64,000 nt of DNA, taken from contig CAUYUJ010014627.1 of assembly GCA_963575745.1 (NCBI GenBank), positions 1,020,531 to 1,084,530 on the forward strand, in the 5' to 3' direction. Source of the DNA: Prorocentrum cordatum. Lineage: Eukaryota; Sar; Dinophyceae; Prorocentrales; Prorocentraceae. A program made the position numbers and the translations under genes. The notes beneath the pieces were generated by a model, which was not told the DNA's origin, did no database searches, and worked only from the letters and a program-made list of their open reading frames with translations. Positions 55,151 through 64,000 of this stretch are shown here, piece after piece; position 1 is the first letter of the stretch; each line of letters starts with the position of its first letter.

Positions 55151-55400
55151 AGGGGGAAGGTTCCGAGGGGTGGAAAAAACGAGGGGGGGCCTTCCGGCAG
55201 GAGAGGTCCATGGGGGGGGGGGGGAGCGGACCCCCCCCCTTTATTGGAAAGGGAGGGGGGGGGGGGAGCTTCCGGAGCGCGGATGGGGAGGGGAGGGGGT
55301 TCTGGCAGGGGAGGTCCAAGGGCCTTCAAGGGAGGGTGGGGTATTAGCCCTCCATGGAACGGGAGGGGGAGAGGGTAGCTTCAGTCAGAGGAGCATGGAG
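55151..55400 (+). repeat. G-run-rich repeats (GGCAGGAGAGGTCC type)
   Basis: Copies of GGCAGG(A/G)GAGGTCCA(A/T)GG at about 55196 and 55304, recurring at about 56407 and, diverged, at 56500, with long G and C runs (55210-55270). Confidence 0.75.
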
Positions 55401-55779
55401 TATTGATATTGTTCGTTTTCCACATTTCCAGGTTTTCCTGTTCTTCCGCGCGGGCTTCAGGGACGAATGGTCGAGCGCGTTCCGTCGCGCAGGTTCTTCG
55501 CGTGATGTTCGCGGTGCATTTTTCGCGCATCGGAGCGCCCTCGAAGATTCCAAACTGCATGCTGTGTTGCTCTGGGGGGGTCCGCGAGTCGCAGCTGCCG
55601 TGGCGCTGTTTTCGAGGTGGCCCCTTCGAGTGCTGTTCGCGGGCGCAACGCGCGGCGCGCGCTGTGCCCAATCGCGCGCGGCGCGGCGCGTGTATCAGCC
55701 GGCCGCGCCCGTCGGACCGCCCGGACATTAGTTCCTGATTATAGAATGTGTCAGCACATGTTTCCGCCTTTTTTTCGCG
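55401..55779. other. No gene supported
   Basis: Arg/Ala/Cys-biased frames caused by GCGCGCG-rich sequence near 55640-55710. Confidence 0.4.
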
Positions 55780-56050
55780 CAAGCATTTCCGGAATTTTTC
55801 AAAAAGGAGCCCGGAAATTTTCAAAAAACAATTTTGAGGGATGGAATGCGCCCGCCGCGCAGGACATCTGAAGAGTTCTGAAATCCGGATTTTTTTTAAA
55901 AATGGATTCCGGAATTTCTCAAAATCGATCCCGGAATTTTCCAAAAACGTCTCTGACATTTTTCGAAAAGTAGGCCACACATGTTCAAACTTGTTCCCGG
56001 ATTTGTTCAAGTTTACTCCCGGAGAATTTTCCAGAGTCGCGCATGATTTG
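55780..56050 (+). repeat. ~23-bp CCCGGAATTTTTCAAAAA repeats
   Basis: Seven imperfect copies at about 55789, 55812, 55882, 55909, 55932, 55996 and 56018, AT-rich within GC-rich surroundings. Confidence 0.75.
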
Positions 56051-56985
56051 CCTTGCCAGGTCTTTGGGAATCCGCCGAGGCGCGCGGTGCGCGGCGGCGG
56101 GCGATGGGACGGTGCGCCGCCGTCCCCCCCGCGCTCGGCAACGAAAAGGGGGGTCAGCAACTGCCAAGTAGCCTCTTACGGGCGACCGTTCGATTGCGAA
56201 TGGGTGACCGACCAGCGACGCCAGCCAGAGTAGACAATACTCGACGCAAAGTGTACCCCGCGCGAAGGGTGTTAGAAGTTCCGGAATCTCCGGAACGTAT
56301 CAATAGCACACTGTGTCAATAGATTCTTCTCGTCCTATTCAGGAGCGCGAAAGAGGGGGGGGGTGCGAAGACGGGAAAAAAGGGGGTAGGGGGGTAGGGG
56401 CTTCTGGCAGGAGAGGTCCAAGGGGGAGGGGGGAGGCTGTTTGCGGAGAGCGCGACGGGGAGGGTGTAGCTTTCGAGGGAGAAAGGAGGGTGTGGGGGGT
56501 TTCCAGCAGAGGAGGTTGAAGGGGGGGTAGCTAAGGGGGGATCCCCCCCTTTGGGAGTGTACCACGGGCGCGTTCTCTCACACAAGGCCCCTGAGGTCTC
56601 CCGAGAGAGGCGCAAGAAAACCTCACGAGGATTCCAAGCCGCTTCAAATCTCGAGAGTGCCAAACGCGACAAGCGTTCTCGGTGCCAAACGGCCCCAAGA
56701 AGCCTTCGGAGGCCCCCAGGAGACCCCAAAGATGCCCCGAGGTTTTCCTAGAGGCCTTCCAGCGGCCCCCAAGAGCGCCCCTAAGGCTTAGCTGGGTACG
56801 GGGAGTCTTCCATTGTGGCTTCGCTGGGTAGGGGGAGTCTTCGGCGTGGGGGTAGGAGGGGTCCTCCAGCGTGGGGTGGGGGAGTCTTTTGGAACCCCTC
56901 CCCGCAGCGGAAGAACGGGGCTCGATGAGGAACTTCTTTGTGCCACAACCGAGCTCCTCCGAACAGAAATTACAAACGAACGCGC
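56051..56985. other. Mixed repeats, no gene
   Basis: Includes G-run repeats (56350-56560), a short CCAAGA/GGCCCCCA array (56690-56785), and 56880-56930, where AACCCCTCCCCGCAGCGGAA resembles a diverged part of the conserved hairpin block. Confidence 0.5.
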
Positions 56986-57150
56986 GTCGAGCGCTTTCAA
57001 TGACAACCACGTATGGGCCGTGGTCAAGGCCATGTCCGTCGCACTACGGCGATCGTCCTCTCGGACGGCCTCTGCAGATGGCAGGGCGAGATTGTGGTGC
57101 GCAAACTCAGGAGCTCTTTTGCACTTGCTGGAAGGCAGTGTAGCCTACTT
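56985..57150 (+). pseudogene. Isolated WD40 repeat fragment
   Basis: Frame 3 reads DNHVWAVVKAMSVA, then TASADGRARLWCANSGALLH and LLEG. The second half is a clear WD40 repeat (TASxDGxARLW, SGxLLHxLEG), and the first half resembles the strand before it (GHNDxVWAV) with the SPDG region altered. It stands alone, and the reading stops soon after. It may be an exon of the WD40 gene at 43.5-46.8 kb, with the intervening 10 kb as satellite-filled introns, or a separate fragment. Confidence 0.55.
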
Positions 57151-57654
57151 CTCGGCCACCAGCTGAAGCGACAGGAACAACATCGGCGCTTACCATCTGC
57201 ACACCGGTGGCATTGGAATCTAGTTTGTCTCCTCCGCTGGCATCCCTCGCCATCAATTCTCGTACCCACGAAGGTTGCGCTTTGCCTTGAGTCGTCGGGC
57301 TGCCGCGTAGGATTGCTTGCACGCGTGAACACTTGCACAGATGGCTAAATTTACCAGAACATCGGCCACTGCCGTGCGATTCGCCATGTGGGTGGGGCAC
57401 TAGCTCGCCTTGCGTAAGGAGCCGTGCTCTGCTAAACGAAGTTGCGTTCTTAGCACAGTGCGCATGTGCCCTTGTATGACTTGTTGCCGCTGGCAGTATC
57501 TTAGGAAGAGACTGGTGCCATTACTATCTCACACCATCCCGGTGTGCGTTGAGGAACAGGGAATGAGGCGTTGCGGTATTGTTCCAGTTTCGTACACATC
57601 TTACGTAGGGTTCTTGTTCCCAACCATCTTGTGGTGTCTTTTTTTGGAAGAGAC
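57151..57654. other. No gene supported
   Basis: Unique sequence with short frames on both strands. Confidence 0.4.
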
Positions 57655-57835
57655 AGCGCTTCGACTCTCCTCTCCTGTCCTCTCCTCTCCTCTCCTCTCC
57701 TCTCCTCTCCTCTCCTCTCCTCTCCTCTCCTCTCCTTCCTCCTCCTCCGCCTCCCCCTCCTCCTCCCTCCTCCCGACCCTGCCTCTGCTCTCCGCATGTC
57801 CACCATACACCTCTCACATACTTCGTGTGTCGCCA
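57655..57835 (+). repeat. (TCTCC)n pentanucleotide and CT-rich tract
   Basis: TCTCC/CTCTC runs at about 57668-57737 followed by CCTCCTC words. Confidence 0.95.
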
Positions 57836-57839
57836 CCCG

Positions 57840-58205
57840 TATGCGTCCCAGCCGCTCATTTCGGCACACCCCTCACACCCCTCACACGTTTCGTGGCCCC
57901 ATGTGGAGCTCCACCGAAGGCCTTAATGGCTTTGCCCGCATGCGGCCCAACCGCTTATTTCGGCATACCCCTCACATGTTTCGTGGCCCCCCCATGGGGA
58001 GCTCCACCGAAGGTCCCAATGGCGCCGCCCGCATTTTTCACAGCCGCTCATCTCGGCACACCCCTCACACGCTTCGTGGCCCCATAGGGAGCCCCACCGA
58101 AGGCCCCAGAGGCGCCGCCCGCATGCGTCCCAGCTGCTCGTTTCGGCACACACACACACACCTCACGCGCTTCGTGGTCACATAGGGAGCCCCACCGACA
58201 GTCTC
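57840..58205 (+). repeat. ~93-bp tandem repeat (TTTCGGCACACCCCTCACAC type)
   Basis: TCGGCA at 57861, 57960, 58053 and 58143. Units contain CGTTTCGTGGCCCCAT and GAGC(T/C)CCACCGAAGGCC. Reverse-complement family of 44386-44890. Confidence 0.9.
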
Positions 58206-58312
58206 ACCAAATTATTGGAAGAACTCATATGTCGCCAGCTTTCAAGAATTTGGGGAGCAACGTGCGAGAAATTGTGTGTGTGTGAGAAACCAGACGTCGT
58301 CAGCTTGTGAGA

Positions 58313-59549
58313 ATTCTTTACGCTTCGCGTATCCCCACCAGCCCATCTCACAGCAGCAACTCTCGCGAAGCATGCCGACAGTCGTGTTTTTCAGGCGTGT
58401 GTCCGCTTGGCCCCGCATATCTCCCCTGTTCCTCCTTCCTCCCGCCTCCTTGTACATCCTCCTTGTGGGGGGAGCGGGAGAAGGACGAGGCGGAGGAGGA
58501 GGGAGAGAAAGCGCTCCTCGTGATTTGAGTCGTTTGGGGTTTCTCGTCCTGGTGTGAGTCGTTCGGGCCCTTCTTCCTGGTGTGAGTCGTTCGGGCTCTT
58601 CGTGGTGTGAGTCGTTCGGGCTCTTCGTCCTGGTGTGAGTCGTTCGGGCTTCTCGTGGTGTGAGTTGTTCGGGCCCCTCATCCTGGTGTGAGTCGTTCGG
58701 GCCCCTCCTCCTGGTGTGACTCGTTCGGGCTCCTCGTGGTGTGAGTCGTTCGGGGCCCGCGTCGTGGTGTGAGTCGTTCGGGCTCCTCGTGGTGTGATTC
58801 GTTCGGGCGCCTCGTCCTGGTGTGAGTCGTTCGGGCCCCTCCTTGTGGTGTGAGTCGTTCGGGCTCTTCGTGGTGTGAGTCGTTGGGGCCCCTCGTCCTG
58901 GTGTGAGTCGTTCGGGCTCCTCGTGGGGCCTCTTGGGAGCCTCTTGGAGCCTCTTGGGGCCTCTTGGGCGCCTCTTGGGGGCCTCTTGGGGGCCTCTTGG
59001 GGGCCTCTTCAGCTTCTTGGGGCATCTTGGGGGCCTCTTGGGGGCCTCTTGGTGACCTCTTGGGGCCTCTTGGGGGCCTCTTGGGGGCCTCTTGGAGGCT
59101 TCTTGGGAGCCTCCTGGGGGCCTCTTGGGGCCATCTTGGGGCCTCTTGCGACCTCCTCAGAAGCGGAAATGAGCGCTGCCCCCTGAGAAGGATAACATGA
59201 GGCCAAAGCCTTCGTAAAATCATTGGTTTTGCTATGAAGGAAGATGAGCGCGGCCCCCTCAGAAGGCCAAAATGGGGCCAAAACCGCTGTAAAATCAAAG
59301 TTTTTGGCTTCAAAGACGAGTTGAGGGGCCAAACTCCCCCTCCCCCTCGGGACCAGAATCCTCGTGAGGGTCGTCGTTTTTTGGCCCTCCCAGGAGTCGA
59401 AAAAGACCCCCTTGCCACCACTCGGCCCGCCCTCTCCAGGTCCAGGGGAGGGGTAGGGGGAGGGGTAAACCCCTCCCCGAAGGGGAAGATAGGGGGTTAT
59501 TAGGGGGTTGAGAACAGAGCGGGCTCTCGAAACCACTCACGCCCAAAGG
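58313..59549 (+). mobile_element. Composite repeat element, third copy
   Basis: Same order as at 48114: 217-bp unit (58313-58512), ~26-bp TCGTTCGGGC array (58514-58925), CTTGGGG array (58926-59155), a linker, and the conserved hairpin block (59330-59549; arms GGGGAGGGG 59457-59465 and CCCCTCCCC 59470-59478). It lacks the GAC and AGT tracts. Like the 48114 copy it begins after A (gaA-TTCTTTACG) and ends GGTGGG-A. The ~93-bp satellite lies on both sides (to 58205, from 59615). Confidence 0.7.
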
Positions 59550-59614
59550 GCTGGTGGGATTTCGCCCGGCAGCCCGAGCAGGGCGCGCTCCGGCGCAGGC
59601 AGGCCTTCGAGACC

Positions 59615-59835
59615 TTCGACCATAGGGAGCCCCACCGAAGGCCCCAGAGGCGCCGCCCGCATGCGTCCCAGGTATTCTTTTCGGCACACCCCTCACACGT
59701 TTCGCGGCCCCCCTGGGGAGGTCCACCGATGGTCCCAGTGGCGCCGCTCGCATGCGTCCCGGCCGTTTCTTTCGGCACATTCCATCGCATGTTTCGTGGC
59801 CCCATCGGGATTTCCATTGCACGTTTTAGTGGCGC
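59615..59835 (+). repeat. ~93-bp tandem repeat, resumed
   Basis: Two further units of the 57840-58205 family (CATAGGGAGCCCCACCGAAG, TTTCGGCACACCCCTCAC). Confidence 0.9.
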
Positions 59836-60680
59836 CAGGCCAGGGACATTTGGGACATTTTGGGCCCCCCGAGAACTCCGGAGGCCTCAGAGAAGTCGCG
59901 CGCAGCGCGTCGACGGCGCTGCCATGGCCGCCGCTGCCGTTGTCGCTGCCGCCGTTGTCGCCATCGTCGTCTTCGTCGTCGCGATCGTCATCGTCATCGT
60001 CGTCCGTCGTTGTTATCCAACACGTGGGCACGTTTTTGCAAATGGGGTGGAGGCGACAGATGCCCCGCACGGCCGGAGCACTTGTCCGATGTGCGAGTGC
60101 GTCATTTGCTGGCTTGCTAGAAGCTGTATGCTATTGTGCAGAAGTGGGAGGAGGAGCAGGAGCTCAGATTCTGCGAGGCGCGAGGCAGCCGGGATACTGC
60201 CATGGGGGTCGAAGATCTCAGGCGTGCTTTTCAGGTCACCCGCAGCGGCGCGAAGCTAATCGCGCCTCTCGGTCTAGGATGAAGGGCGTTGTCCTCCTGC
60301 ACCAGGTGGCTAGGATGGAGGGTGAAGCGCGAAGCCAGGCGACTGGACCTCGGTGCACGGAGGGGTTTCCGAGGTCTCGGCCTTGGGGGGGGCCTGCATG
60401 GGGGTCTGGTCTCGGAACCCCCAGAAACTATGGGGGGCGAACAAGATTTGGGTCTCTCGAGAGCCCCATCGAGGCTCGATGCTACCCGTCGGTTGTTGCA
60501 CGTAGGTGTCGAAAACGTCTACGGCGAATCACCGCCGCCCCCTGCCTGTAGGATCGCCCATGTAGCCGAGCGTTAACGCAAGAACTCTGCCAAGCTATCG
60601 GACCATGTGTTTCCCCAGCCGTTGTGGAATCCCTTCGTGGAGGATGATGGCGGGAAGATCAGGAGGAGGAACACGGAGGG
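59836..60680. other. GTC/GCC-rich and unique sequence, no gene established
   Basis: GTC/GCC triplets at 59925-60012, then unique sequence to 60680. Frames on plus are long but differ in every register. Confidence 0.4.
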
Positions 60681-60835
60681 AGCATTTTGGGAGCCTCTGG
60701 GGGCTCTCTTGGGGCCTCCCCGGAGCTTCCTGGGACCCTCTTGGAAACATCTTGGGGGCCTCCTTGGGCCTTTTGGGAGTCTTTGGGGGCTTCTCGAGGG
60801 CCTCTTTGGCCGTCTTAAGGCATGCCTGGCACGTC
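60681..60835 (+). repeat. CTTGGGGGCCTC-type short array
   Basis: Short block of CTTGGGGCCTCC/CTTGGGGGCC units. Confidence 0.8.
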
Positions 60836-61785
60836 CGACGCCGTCAGAAGCCGTCGTGCACCGTGCCTAGCCTGGAGCTGTTCGTCGGCGTCGGTGCTTC
60901 CGGCCTCCCGGCGCGAGGTCTGGGCATCACCCTCGCCGTTCTTTTTTTTTCCGTCCGCCTCCCCCCGCCCGAATCGTGGGCAACGTTATGGGGATACGGG
61001 ATGCAATCACCTCCAAACGCTTACTGATCACCGACAAGAGCCCGCTAGCGCGCCGCCTAGGAACGTGCGGATTCTCCATTGGGGGCATATCGTTGATTTA
61101 TCGGCGATGTTGTCGCCGATTCCAGGTCGATGCCTCCCCCCCCCCCGAACCGGTCCCCCCATTACATTCCCCTGTACCGCAGATATTTCGGGCATGCCCT
61201 TCCTCGCTCGGAACCAGACCTTGGCGCGCGGAGGTCCGCTGGGGGGGGCCTGCGGTGGGCGGGGCTGGGCCTGCTGGCGCCCGGGACTTGCGTTTTCGAT
61301 TGCGCCTCACGTGTAGCTCTCCGTTGGCCGCGTCGCTTGCAGCTGGGCGGCTCGGAATTCGTTACCGATGCGCCTCAGGTACCGTAGCCGACGAAGCGCA
61401 AATCTAAATGCCTTCGACGCGTTCTAGAGCCAGGCATAATAAACAAACGAACCTGCGAAATCACAGCTTGTGAGTTCTTAGTTCTCATCGAGACCCCCAG
61501 CGCCAGCTATTGCACGTTTTGAACTTGTGGATGCCAATTCGGGGCCCCAGGACCACACCAGAAACGGTCAAGAGATGGGGCCTGGAGCACCGCGGATTTC
61601 AACATATTGATAAAACAGTCTTTCGGAGGTCTGGGCCCTACAGGGAATTCGGAAAGCGAGGATGGGGCAGCCACTATATGAGATCGTGCATTTATTACTT
61701 CGGACGTAACGCGTGTTATCCCCCCCTACCCCCCCACGTAACGGTGACGCGGGGAAACCGGCTACAGGCGTGAACGCGTGCAGTT
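60836..61785. other. No gene supported
   Basis: Unique sequence with short frames. CCGTAGCC at 61385 is only an eight-base match to DinoSL. Confidence 0.4.
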
Positions 61786-62070
61786 TACCATAGAGGAGAT
61801 GGAGGAGGAGCAGCAGCAACGGGAGCAGTAGCAGCAGGAGGCGGAGGAGGGGGATGATGAGGAGGAGGAGGAAGATGAGGAGGGAGGAGGAGCTGTGTAG
61901 GAGGTGAGGAGGGGGAGAAAGAGGAGGAGGAGAAGGAGGAAGAAGAGGAGGAGGAGGGGCAGGAGGAGGAGGAAGGAGGAGGAGGTGGAGGAGGAGGAGG
62001 AGGAAAAGGAGGGGGTGAGGGATGGGGAGGAGGAGGACGACGAAGACGACGACGACGACCAACATGGCCC
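61786..62070 (+). repeat. GGA/GAC triplet tract
   Basis: GGAGGAGGA with AGC and GAC interruptions. Confidence 0.9.
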
Positions 62071-62335
62071 GGAGGCCCCGAGAGGTGCACGCAGACACGG
62101 GGGCCTCGTGGGGCACACGGTTGTTGCCGCTTCTGTTGCGGCAACAGGTGGTGTACAGAAACGTTGTGGTGCAGGCATCGGGGTGCACGCAGGGCCAGTT
62201 CACACAGATAATGTGGTGCACGCAGGCACGGTGGTGTACACAAGCGCTGCGGTGCACTTGGTTGCTTTTTCCCCACATCCAAAGTGGGGTTCTTGTTTTC
62301 TCTGCACACGCCGCGCAGGATCTCACACACCCCCT
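62071..62335 (+). repeat. GTGGTGCACGCA-type short repeats
   Basis: Copies of GGTGCACGCAG, GTGGTGTACA and GTGGTGCACGCAGGC at about 62083, 62151, 62180, 62213 and 62231. Confidence 0.6.
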
Positions 62336-62760
62336 TTCCTCTCTCTCACTCACCATCATCGCCATCATCATCACCATCAACCACCATCATCGTCATCACA
62401 CGCACACATTCATCATCATTACCATCATCATCACCATCAACCACCATCACCGTCATCACTAGTCATCATCATCATCATCCTCATCATCATCGTCACCATC
62501 ATCACCACTCGATCACCCACTCACTCACTCAATTACTCACTCATCCTCAGTAGGCTTCGGAGGCAGTGGTCCTCCGACGGTAGGACCGCCGCCAGTCGCA
62601 ACATCATCGTCGCCATCTCCATCATAATCTCTCGATCACCCTCTCGGTGGCCATCATCATCATCCCCATCATCATCATCATCCTCATCATCATCATCACT
62701 CATTCATCACACACTCATCATCATCATTCGCTCACTCATCATTTCGTCATCCGGCGGAAG
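62336..62760 (+). repeat. (CAT)n-rich tract
   Basis: ATC/CAT triplets with CACTCACTCA stretches (62350-62545, 62640-62745). Confidence 0.9.
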
Positions 62761-62765
62761 CCTCC

Positions 62766-63710
62766 GAGTGAATTGTGAGGAAGTCTCAGGCGGGAGCCCC
62801 CCCCCATGGGGCCCGCAAATCATGTTATTAATCCGAGCGGGTCATCGGAACCTTGTAACCGTCGTCATTTTTGGGCCTCTTAGGCTTGAACATGCAGGAA
62901 GTATCAAGCGGGAGCTTCGTTTGTGAGTGAATTGCGAGGAAGTCTCAGGCTGGAGCCCCCTCCTTCTGGGGCCCGCCGATCATGTTATTAACCCGAGCGG
63001 GTCATCGGAACCTTGTAACTGTCGTCACTTTTGGGCCTCTCAGGCTTGAACATGCAGGAAGTATCAAGCGGGAGCTTCGTTTGTGAGTGAATTGCGAGGA
63101 AGTCTCAGACGGGAACCCCCTCCCTATGGGGCCCGCAGATCATGTTACTAATCCGAGCGGGTCATCGGAACCTTGTAACTGTCGTCACTTTGGGGCTTTT
63201 GAGGCTTGAGTATGGAGGAAGTATCAGGCCGGAGCCTCGTCTCTGAGTGAATTGCGAGGAAGTCTCAGGCTGGAGCCCCCTCATTCTGGGGCCCGCCGAT
63301 CACGTTATTAACCCGAGCGGGTCATCGGAACCTTGTAACTGTCGTCACTTTGGGGCTCTTGAGGCCTGAGTATGGAGGAAGTATAAGGCGGGAGCCTCGT
63401 CTCCGAGTGAATTGCGAGGAAGTCTCAGACGGGAACCCCCTCCCCATGGGGCCCGCAGATCATGCTATTAATCCGAGCGGGTCATCGGAACCTTGTAACT
63501 GTCGTCACTTTTGGGCCTCTGAGGCTTGAATATGCAGGAAGTATCAGGCGGGAACCTCGTCTGTGAGTGAATAGCGAGGAAGTCTCAGGCGGGAGCCCCC
63601 TCTCCTACGGGGCCCGCAGATCATGTTATTAATTTGAGCGGTCATCGGAACCTTGTAACCGTCGTCACTTCTGGGCTCTTGAGGCCTGAATATGGAGGGA
63701 GTATCAGGTG
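62766..63710 (+). repeat. 160-bp tandem array, six copies, ending at an exon
   Basis: GAGTGAATTG(T/C)GAGGAAGTC recurs at 62766, 62925, 63085, 63245, 63405 and 63565 (spacing 159, then 160 four times). Each unit has GGGGCCCGC, ATCATGTTATTAA, GCGGGTCATCGGAACCTTGT and a second GAGGAAGTATCAGGCGGGAG. The last unit is cut after GGAGGGAGTATCAG (63710), and coding sequence follows directly. Confidence 0.95.
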
Positions 63711-64000
63711 GTGTACTCAACGCCCAGCGCGTACATCGCCGCCCTGGTCGCCGGGTTGCCGGAGAACGAGAGACTCACGCGGGACCAGACGCTCTTCGTC
63801 GCAAAGTTCGCCAAGGCCTGCGACGACGCCTGGGAGGACGACGTGCAGAAGAAACCTTGGAGCGAGAGAAAAGTGACGCACTTGCTCCTGCTGGGCCAGG
63901 GCGGCTCGGGGAAGACGCACGTGGTGCACAAGATCGTCTTCCCCGTGGTGGAGTATTTGTGGCCCCCGTCGTCGACGGACAAGGGCGCCATGATGGTCGT
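63690..64000 (+). CDS. PIF1-like P-loop helicase, N-terminal part, cut by window end
   Basis: One plus frame is open from 63690 to the window end, and the coding exon probably starts at GTGGTGTAC (63711). It reads VVYSTPSAYIAALVAGLPEN, RDQTLFVAKFAKACDDAWED, KVTHLLLLGQGGSGKTHVVH and VFPVVEYLWPPSS. GQGGSGKT is a Walker A motif with the hydrophobic strand before it. The whole resembles superfamily 1 (PIF1/RecD-type) helicases found in mobile elements and genes of protists; the rest, including Walker B, lies beyond the window. The junction with the 160-bp array follows AG, so the array is likely intron. A Helitron origin cannot be judged from this piece. Confidence 0.65.
   Translation, partial: MWREYQVVYSTPSAYIAALVAGLPENERLTRDQTLFVAKFAKACDDAWEDDVQKKPWSERKVTHLLLLGQGGSGKTHVVHKIVFPVVEYLWPPSSTDKGAMMV

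Noticed and set aside
53921-55406. Hydrophobic 339-codon plus frame (VFGAPLVFGA type) as a membrane protein
   Set aside because: Periodic translation of the GGTTTTCGGCGCC array; the other frames are equally open.
59508-60551. 347-codon plus frame
   Set aside because: Crosses satellite, GTC tract and unique sequence, with overlapping open frames in other registers and no domain.
61385-61405. CCGTAGCC start of a DinoSL-like word
   Set aside because: Eight matching bases followed by mismatches; about 13 of 21 overall.
63690-64000. Complete Helitron
   Set aside because: Only a Walker A-containing fragment is present; no Rep domain and no Helitron ends can be seen in the window.

Overview
The window looks like nuclear DNA of a dinoflagellate. 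The clearest sign is a 22-base stretch at 30367-30388 that matches the dinoflagellate spliced leader (DinoSL) at 19 of 22 positions and lies 22 bases upstream of an ATG. Other signs are very high GC outside a few islands, huge amounts of simple and minisatellite repeat, GC-rich WD40 exons separated by satellite-filled gaps, and a LINE-type retrotransposon carrying endonuclease, reverse transcriptase and RNase H. A high-GC genus such as Prorocentrum would fit, but the species is inference. A 100-base run of N at 11401-11500 shows that this is a scaffold. Few long open frames here are genes; most are stop-free readings of tandem repeats.

Layout. 1-1 kb: a coiled-coil-like coding relic cut by the window start. 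1-7 kb: triplet tracts and minisatellites. 7-11.4 kb: four tandem families (75, 58, 101 and about 107 bp), the 101-bp array sitting inside the 58-bp array. 11.5-17 kb: CTTGGGG-type arrays, a conserved hairpin block, then mostly featureless sequence. 17-21.6 kb: a minus-strand coding region in several frames, unrecognised. 22-27.5 kb: a plus-strand LINE (zinc-knuckle/coiled-coil ORF1, EN, RT, RNase H) split by frame changes, followed at 27.9-28.6 kb by three tandem units that share a hairpin with compensatory base changes. 29-31 kb: an AT-rich island, a CCAAGAGG array, the DinoSL relic and a retroposed coding remnant. 36-41 kb: a T/G-rich low-complexity domain holding a C-terminal exon of ribosomal protein uL1 (RPL10A) with one in-frame stop. 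43.5-46.9 kb: a ubiquitin-like/WD40 gene in two exon blocks, with a further WD40 piece at 57 kb. 47.8-53.7 kb: an array of TTTCGCYTGAGACATCCTC units interrupted by a composite repeat element that appears to have inserted into one unit. 53.9-62.7 kb: further minisatellites and another copy of the composite element. 62.8-64 kb: six 160-bp tandem units running straight into an exon of a PIF1-like P-loop helicase, cut by the window end.

No operons or bacterial-style regulation are expected or seen. The recognisable genes (LINE, helicase fragment, WD40 exons, retroposed copies) do not form one pathway. The main content is mobile and satellite DNA, and the most interesting signals are how these repeats are built, nested and joined to exons.
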